This document shows, one piece after another, positions 22,963 through 31,900 of a stretch of 64,000 nt of DNA. Every line of letters begins with the position of its first letter. Position 1 is the first letter of the stretch. The DNA is taken from assembly GCF_032362555.1 (NCBI RefSeq), contig NC_083518.1, positions 1,872,501-1,936,500 of the forward strand. Reading direction: 5' to 3'. A program made the translations under genes and the position numbers. Under the pieces are notes generated by a model. That model did not search any database, had not been told where the DNA came from, and worked only from the letters and a program-made list of their open reading frames with translations. This stretch comes from Amyelois transitella (taxonomy: Eukaryota; Arthropoda; Insecta; Lepidoptera; Pyralidae).

Positions 22963-25900
22963 AAATCACGCCTCTTTCCCGGAGGGGTAGGCAGAGACTA
23001 CCTCTTTCCACTTGCCACGATCTCTGCATATTTCCTTCGCTTCATCCACATTCATAACTCTCTTCATGCAAGCTCGGCGGTTTCGGGTACTTATGACCTG
23101 ACCCTTTACCAGGACGCCCTTAATTTGATCAAGATACGTTCGTCTAGGTGGTAAGTTAAACTAGCAGAAATCATCTCGGCGGCGGGATAACGACTGCATA
23201 TCATTTGGCAGCGTGCGACACCACGTGATTCCCAGCACTTTAGGAATGGGACTACTTTATATCTTTCCTATTGATGTCAGAATATAGTGTCAGCTTATTA
23301 ATATCACTTGCAGGCTAACTTGAGAATAAGTGTCAGCTTATTAATACCACTTGCAGGCTAACTTGAGAATAAGTGTCAGCTTATTAATACCACTTGCAGG
23401 CTAACTTGGGAATAAGTGTCAGCTTATTAATACCACTTGCAGGCTAACTTGGGAATAAGTGTCAGCTTATTAATACCACTTACAGGGCCCGAGCCGCAAT
23501 CTGACTTCCATGGCGACACACATGACCCCAGTGCACCCTCGACGCACGGTGCCCAATATCACAGGGAATAAGGACTTGGATAAGTTGACACAGGATTTGT
23601 TAGTATTTCATTATTAATTCTTCCAGAATTTTCTAATCAGTCTGACAGTCAATTCTATTCTACGACTATCGTCGTTTGGCAAAGATCCAGTTCGACGACT
23701 TACTTTTTGCCTTCGGGGATATAAAGCCAAAGGTCTTTTTAATTGAAAGATTCCACGAAAGAAAATTAGGGCTATTATTATTTTGCATCTTGTTAACCAT
23801 CATGTGAATTGACTCCAAAACCACTCAAATATTGAGTTAAAAACAAAGTTTTGAAGAAGTAATGTCCTGACTGCGAATACAAAGGTCTGCTCCTGCGTTA
23901 TTCACAATTTCCCTTTCAACCAATTAATGTAAACTAGAAAGAATAAATAATAAAAGTATTTATTCTTTCTAGTTTACATTAATTCCCAGGGCTGTCCCCT
24001 TCGCGTTATGGGTCCTGGAACGGCCGCTGACCTCGGTACCAAAAGTGTTTGTCAACAACAGCATCGTAGTGGTGGGAGCCAGTCGGACGGGACTGGCTTT
24101 CCTGGAAACACTTATCATGGGGTGATGAATCCTATTTAATATCTCATCATCGCACATTGATTATCACAATCCCATCATCTCATGACTAACACATCACCAT
24201 TCATCCTTACATTATAATTTACTGATTTTGGTTCGATTTTCGTCAATCCGCTCGAACCAATTATTTTTAAACCTGGTTTTAGCTATTAAAGAAAAAGCAT
24301 GTGTTCCCATGGATATCGTAAGAGGCGACTAAAGGATAGGCTTATTTACTTAGAATTCTTCTTTTAAGCGATGGGCTAACAACCTGTCACCATTTGAATC
24401 ACAAGTCTATCATTAAGCCAAACAGCTGAACGTGGCTTAACAGTCTTTTCAAGGGATTTGGACCTGATTATATGTACGTATGTATGTTAACACATTTGTT
24501 ACCCGCCAGTTCCACAGCACCATACCTGACCTTCACCAACGTGACCCTGGTGACGGAGCACGGTCTACCCACGGTCGCCGAGTGCCTCAAGGCGGCGGAC
24601 ACCTGCGTGCCCAAGTTGGGACGGTACACCGACCGGTACCTCAAGACCGTGCCGTTCTACTTCTACGTGGACGTCATGACCGCTGTCATGGTTAATATTG
24701 ACAGGTACATACTGTAGAAACCTCTCCTCCTTCACTCCTCACTGGCTCGACAATGCACCTGTGCAACTGTCCCACTACGTCCACTCTCGCCGGCGGCTCT
24801 CGTGATAATGACGTAGTGACATTACACAAGTCACACGAGACAGTGTATTTGTATAATTCATATACATACATACACTACACATAATTACATACCTACATGA
24901 AATCACGCCTTTATCCCGGAGGGGTACGTAGAGACTACATCTTCCCACTTGCCAAGATCTCTGCATACTTTCTTCTGTTCATCCACATTCATAATTCTCT
25001 TCATGCAAGCTCGGCGGTTTCGGGTACTTTTAACCTGACCCTTTGCCAGGTGCATTGCATCAATCTGTGTCTTTTTCAGCTTATTCTCATCCGAAATGTT
25101 TTTAGCAACACACGGCATTCTTTGCGGACTTCCGTTGCCTCTCTTCCAATTATTGTCTTTTTTTATTGGTGCCAGGAACCACACGGCACGTTCCCGGCGA
25201 TGGGCTAGCAACCTGTCACTATTTGAATCTCAATTCTATTATAAAGCCAAACAGCTGAACGTGGCCTTTCACTCTTTTCAAGACTGTTGGCTTTATCTAC
25301 CCCGCAAGGGACGTAGATGATATGTATGTATGTGCCGGGAACCACACGGCACGGCAATGATCTGTCATCATAGCTTTTCGATCTACCAATTGCTTTTCAA
25401 ACTGTTGACTTCCAAAGACGGTGGTCATTAAAGTCATTCAGTACTTAAACGATTCTGGCGTTAGTTCATACTATGTTATGAAAATTTGAAAGCATTTTCA
25501 CTAACTGCTGTTGTTTCTTAATAAATATTTCTTTTTGTTACATTCAGACAAAAGAAATGCATTCATCTGAAAGGCGGCGGGGTCAAGTACTACGACGACT
25601 TAGTGCTTACATGCGGCCAGCAGTTCCAGCATCCAGACTATTTGAGCGAATCTCTTGAACTGGTGAAAGAAATCGAGTTAGTATATTATTGTTCCTGTAG
25701 GAAGTACTTATAGTTACAAAGTCAGTAATTCCTACAGACTTAAGAGGAAATATTAATATGGAAAATATTCTTAATTTTATGTTAAAACTGATTATTTCTC
25801 TCCTCTTTTCTCCTTCTATCATCTGTAGGAATAACTAACTTTGTAAAGAACTATCTTCCTACAACTGGTAACCCCTGAGAACACGGAATTTGCAAATGTA

Positions 25901-28900
25901 AAGCAGAATTGGCGGACTTAATGCTAGAAGCATTATCTACCAGTCAACCATCGTGTCTGACAGAGAACTTTATAATACATATAATCACGTCTATATCCCT
26001 TGCGGGCTAGACAGAGCCAACAATCTCTCTTCAAATAGTGACAGGTTGCTAGCCCATCGCTCACAAGTAGAATCCCATGTTTATTAGTCACTCCCTTAGT
26101 TGCCTTTTACTACATCCACAGATAAAAGATAGAGTGGTCCTATTTTATCGAAACGCCGGCAACCGTGTGGTTGCCGTTGCAAGCTATTACATGACGAAAA
26201 TCTCTATTAATCAGTGAAATCGTACTCTTCCCCAGAAAAGGGAGACCGTGCGAGCGTATGCTGATGGATAATCCAAAGTACCAACCAGAGCGAGTGCCAC
26301 CTCCCCCCGACATGCCGGACAATCTGTTCCTGGTCAATTCACTGTTCGAAGCCAATTTCAACCTGAGGAAGCTCGTTAAGATGATATCTGAAGCGAGTGA
26401 GTTTAATATATTAGATATAGTATTTAAATAGCATTATATAGCATAGCATAGCTATAGCGCATAGCTCTGTACGGTATACGCATGGGTATTGAAGTAGCCT
26501 GTACTAAGATAGATTCATCAAAATTTTTCATCGTAATCTGAAGTGATCTTGGAACTCTGTATTCAGAAACAAGAACTTTACTACTGTCAAGATGATTATA
26601 ATAACTGATAATAACTTAGCAACAAAATTTTATATCAACTGAATAAATCTGAATTCTGTGCTGTTTGGTTTCCGGCGCTTCAGAATAGAACCACTATATA
26701 TCTTCCATATATATATCGTAAAAGGCGACTATGGGATATGCTTACAAATTTGTGATTCCTTTTGTAGGCGATGGGCTAGCAAACTGTCACGGTTTTAATC
26801 TCAATTCCAACCTTAAGCCAAACAGGTGAATGTTCAGTATTTTCAAGACTGTTGACTCTGCCTATCCCGCAAGAGATATAAACATGAGATTGATATTCCA
26901 GTTGATTTAATTTTGTAGCTACCTGCATAATTATGAATTCATCATTGACCACTAGAATTCCTTGAAAGGATATCATTCAATTAAATTTTCTCTACATTCC
27001 CAGAAGACACACCGCGCTGCCTCAGCGAAGACAACCATGTGATAGTGTACGGAGACTGTATAGAAGTGTACTCGTGCATGGCCGCTCTCCTGGAGCTCGG
27101 TATTCAGGCCAGCATGATCACGTTCGTGGAGCCGTTCCCGCCCGAGGACAGCAACGCTATGCGGGTCAACTGCTTCAATGATGAAATCGTGTGTACATAT
27201 TATATTGGGATAATAAATAAGTCTTTTTATTTGAGAATAGTTCTGCACTGGACGTGGGAAGGAATCCAATTTTCAATCGACATTATTTAAACAACTTAGA
27301 TTTTATCCGCAGGTGTATAAGTTTTTCGCTAATCCCGCGGGATTTTTAGTTTTAGCCGGGATTAATAGTTTGTCCTTCTCCAGACTCTTAATAATATATA
27401 CGCAAAAATTCAAGAAGATGGGTCCCCTAAATAACGCTTGAAGCAAAGAAAGAAGAGAAAAAGCTTCAAGAAGAAGGAAACAAACTAATAAACTTACTTT
27501 CGTATTTAGTTGGGATGGTCTTATGAGCCGAATTGCTGGAGATGAGCTACTCTCGCTTTATGGTTTCAAAACCGTATCCTTTCTTGACTTCCTACAAATT
27601 ATCTATGTATTGTGCCTTTTATACTTAGTAAGAGAAGCCATTTAATTATCTTTCTGAACTAGAAAAGTATAACTTGCGCCATTTTTAAGAGATTCACGTA
27701 GATGAAACCAAGTATCAATGGTCTTCAAAATGAAGACACTGTAGGCCAGTAAAGTGGTAAGAGAAATGTCGAAAATCGGACCCCGGTTCCCGAAGCATAG
27801 CAATGGAAGTTACAATTTGGAACACGCAAATACTATAGAGATATTATTAGTATACCTCTAGGTTTGGATTAGAGATATACTAATTTAGCAGAGTAGTGGT
27901 TTAATTTAAATAACGGAGCAATCGGTAAAAAAAAAGATATTTTATTTTAAGTTACATATAAGATGAGTAGCAAAGACATGACATGAAAAATAAAACAAAA
28001 TCTATCAAATAAATAGAATCAATTCAAAGATGAATTAGAAGAAAAAAAAACTCTTAAACTCTAAAGAGGTTTGTCCCTCCAACAGATATATAATTAAACT
28101 AGCTGTGCCCGCGACTTCGTCCGCGTGAAATAGTTATTTTGGGCATCATTAAAGCCCTCGAGGATGAATAATTTTCCCCGTTTTTTTTTCACATTTTCCA
28201 TTATTTCATCGCTCCTAAAAGTTGCAGCGTGATGTTATATAGCCTAAAGCCTTCCTCGATAAAAGGACTATTCAACACAAAAAGAATTTTCCAATTCGAA
28301 TCAGTAGTTCCAGAGATTAGAGCGATCAAACAAAAAAAAAACCCTTCAACTTTATAATATTAGTATAGATTAAGAGCCAAGAATAAAGCGTATCCTGTAG
28401 GTGGACGGAAGAGTTCAGGCGAGCATCAAAAAGTTGGGAATCCGCGAGCTTCGTCGCTGCACCCTCCACGGCTGGAATGTGCACCACAACAATATCATCT
28501 CCGTCGACCTGATGGCCCCGCTGCATGCAATCTTCCTGCCTTGCTTCGCTTTATTCTACTACGGATTGAAAGCAATTGATCTGTACGCTTTCAAAGGTAA
28601 GTTTACTGATTTCTTAACTATAGTTTACTTGTGTGTTTCTTTGATTGGCTTCAGACTGCATAGCCGGCCATTTGTGTCATATTCCTAAGCGTGTCACTCT
28701 CTATAAAATCTGTATCTCCTAGTATATCCATGTAGACTCAGTCAAGCTTTGCTTAGCTGGATGTGGCCCCAATCTTCATAGGTATTTATTTTATTATTCG
28801 ATCAAGATTTAAGACGCAGTTCACCTGTAATTAACTTTGAAAACAATTATGATATCATCTTTAAAACAAGAGAGAAAGAATGAACTGAGCGCCGGTTTCA

Positions 28901-31900
28901 AATTCGTGGACACTAATTCAAAGACAAAACTTTACCGAAAATATATCAACAACTAAACCTTGTTTTCAGCTATAAACGAGAGTGGGTTAGTTTACGACGG
29001 CGGCGTCGTGGTGAGTCCCCAATTCGAAACCAACGACCCTCACATCTACGCGGCGGGGACTTGCGTCCGCTATTCTAGAAAATTGTACGCTAAGAGGATG
29101 AATCACCGCTATTATTCTTCAGAGGACGTCGGGGAAGCGGTTTGTTTCTTCTGATTCTTCTTGATACCTCTTTTTCGTAATTAAGCCACTAATTGGTGTC
29201 TTTTTGCGTGGATTTAACCAGTTGATTGAAATCACAACCACACTTTTTTCTCATCAAATAAAATAAATATATACGGGACAATTTACACAGATTGAATTAG
29301 CCTCAAAGTAAGTTCGAGACTTGTGTTAGGAGATACTAACTCAACGATACTATATTTTATAATAAATACTTTTATAGATTATCATCCAAGACCCAGGCCA
29401 ATCAGAATAAGTTCTATTGTCATCATGCCCTGGCTGGGATTTTAACCCGGGACCTAAGTTGTCGAAGACAAGCGTATTACCGTTGCGTCTTAGAGGCCGT
29501 CAAATCAAAGTCAAACATACGCTAATTTTTATGAAAATTCCAACGGGAAACAAAAAACAAAAATTTAAAATCAATTCACAACCAATTTCTAATTAAAGTT
29601 CGTACTGTTTCATAGCGCAAATGCGCGCAATAAGCAGCGGAACAAACTACACTGCAGAACAATCATTTTAGATATAAAGAGTTGTTTTTTTTTCCTTCTC
29701 TTTTTTCAGCTCGCAAGACAATTTCTAAGAAAAGTGGATCCGTTCGTAATGGCCGACCCCCGCCCGGATCCGACTGACACATTGCACCCATGCAGCTCAA
29801 GTGTTCTCGGGTACATTTAATAATTCTTTGCATACTTACATATGTAAATCACTGCTTTATCACTAAGGGGGTAAACAGAACCAATTGTGTCGGAAAGACT
29901 TAGGTCAAGCTCAGTGGAATGACATAGGTTATATGGCTTTGAGTTCACTTCCATAATATATAATATGTTATTCCCAAGTTTATGAGGTATACCTACCTAT
30001 TTCTTACTCGACATGAGTAGTCCTTGTGCCACTACTTGTATTAATTTTTAAATATCAGTTCGTCAAAAATAACTCACTTGATTACAGGTTTAGAACGTCT
30101 CAAACTAGTGCCTCCGCTGTCAAACTCGTAATCGGAGTACAGAGAAAGTATGTAATTTTTATTAATTAAAAATAAATTAACGCAGCTGTAATACGATTGT
30201 CTAAGAGACAGTAGGTCTCTGGTTCGAATCCCGGTCAGGGCATGACGAGAAAAATAACTTTTTCTGCTTGTCTTGGATGTTAATCTAATAAGAATTTATT
30301 AGATACATAACATACGGTATCGTCGAATAAGTATCTCGTAACACAAGTCTTACTTCGACGTTGACTCAATCTCTGTTATTTGTGTCGTAAAATTATATTT
30401 ATTTTATCATGCAACACTTGAGGCTTTTCTTAACTCCCTTTAAAAATCCTTTTTGTCCAGTTCAGTATTACTCGCCCCCTATTCTAAGAGTGACAGATGA
30501 ATGAATGTAGGTACCTACAAAAAAATTAATTGACATGTTTGACAGATGGCAACCAGTGTTGAAATTCGAATCGCCGTTGATGGTGGCGGCCACCGTGCCC
30601 GGGCCGATGTACTACGTGAAGCTGAGGAAACCAGGGCCAGAAATACCCATGGAAGTGCAGCTGTCACTTCCTCATCAGGTAACATTACCTACTAGTCGTG
30701 AGTATTTTCAGACTGAGAATATTGAGGTGTTCATTTTACAAACGTAGTAAGTCAAAATCGGTTTTGGTGGTTAAGGCGTGAAAGGGTAACAGACAGAGTT
30801 ACTTTCGCATTTTTAATTTTAGTAGGGATAACTATCCAATCTGTCGCCTTAGGCCTTTTGTCAGCGAATAGAGCACTAACGCAGACCGCCGCCATTTTGT
30901 ATTTTATATTGTACTTACGTTATATACGTTATATATGTATTTTGTATTGTACTAACTACATATTATTTTATTCCCAGGGCCACACCCTGTTGACAGACAA
31001 ACGAAATAACTACTTCCGCGTGCAAGTGAACGTTTTGCATTGCGTGGATGCTGTCACCTGCCTGGCGAGGAAGTATTTCTCCACGGAGATCCTGTCGCAA
31101 CTCTATGGGAAACACGAGGCTCTGTTCAACAAGCTTTTGGCTCGATTCAATGTAACATCCAGATTTTTTTACATCTTCGTTGCGTTCTATATAACTTAAG
31201 AACAACATAGTCCAGTTATCTCATTTACAACTAATTAATCTGTTTAACATAAATTCTAATCTCATCTTTATTATGTATGAGGTAGCTAGTCTTGAAGACT
31301 GAAAGGCCACGTTCAGCTGAATGATAGGTATATATCATAATAAGGAATGGAGATTCAGTTAGTGACAAGGAAGAATCAATCAGCCTTTTTTTCAATTGAC
31401 TTAAGTACCTACAATCGTAGCAAGTTTTTTTCTTTACTCCAGACCAGCATGGAAACTTGCACTTGATGAATGTGCTCCTATTCCCTTAGTCGCCTTTTAT
31501 GACATCCATTAGAAACAGGTGGCGTGGTACTATTTAAAGGCTTTTATCAAATTTTCAAGATGTGGCCGGCTGGGTTCTTTTCAGTGATAAAATGAAAACT
31601 TGACACAGTTAAACTTAGTTTGCATTCGTGTTTTAGCTATAGATTTACGTACACTACAATAAACAAATTATAACAATAAAACCTTAAACATAATAACAAA
31701 ATATAACTTACAAATCGTCGCGGTAGCGCACGGGAGGGTTCCTCATTGTGCTTGTACATAGTGTTGCCTGTTATAATTTTACTTTTATTTTTGTCTCTGT
31801 TTCTTAGTTTTGACTTTTCCAAATCCTACTGATGTAACATTTTCTTTTTGCTATGGTAGTTGGGACTGATTGAGGATTTTTACGAGTTCTTCACTCAGCC

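Noticed and set aside
30183..30260. functional tRNA gene
   Set aside because: Only the B box is good; no complete cloverleaf. The same head recurs with SINE bodies, so it is a retroposon head. The same applies at 53637 and 29420.
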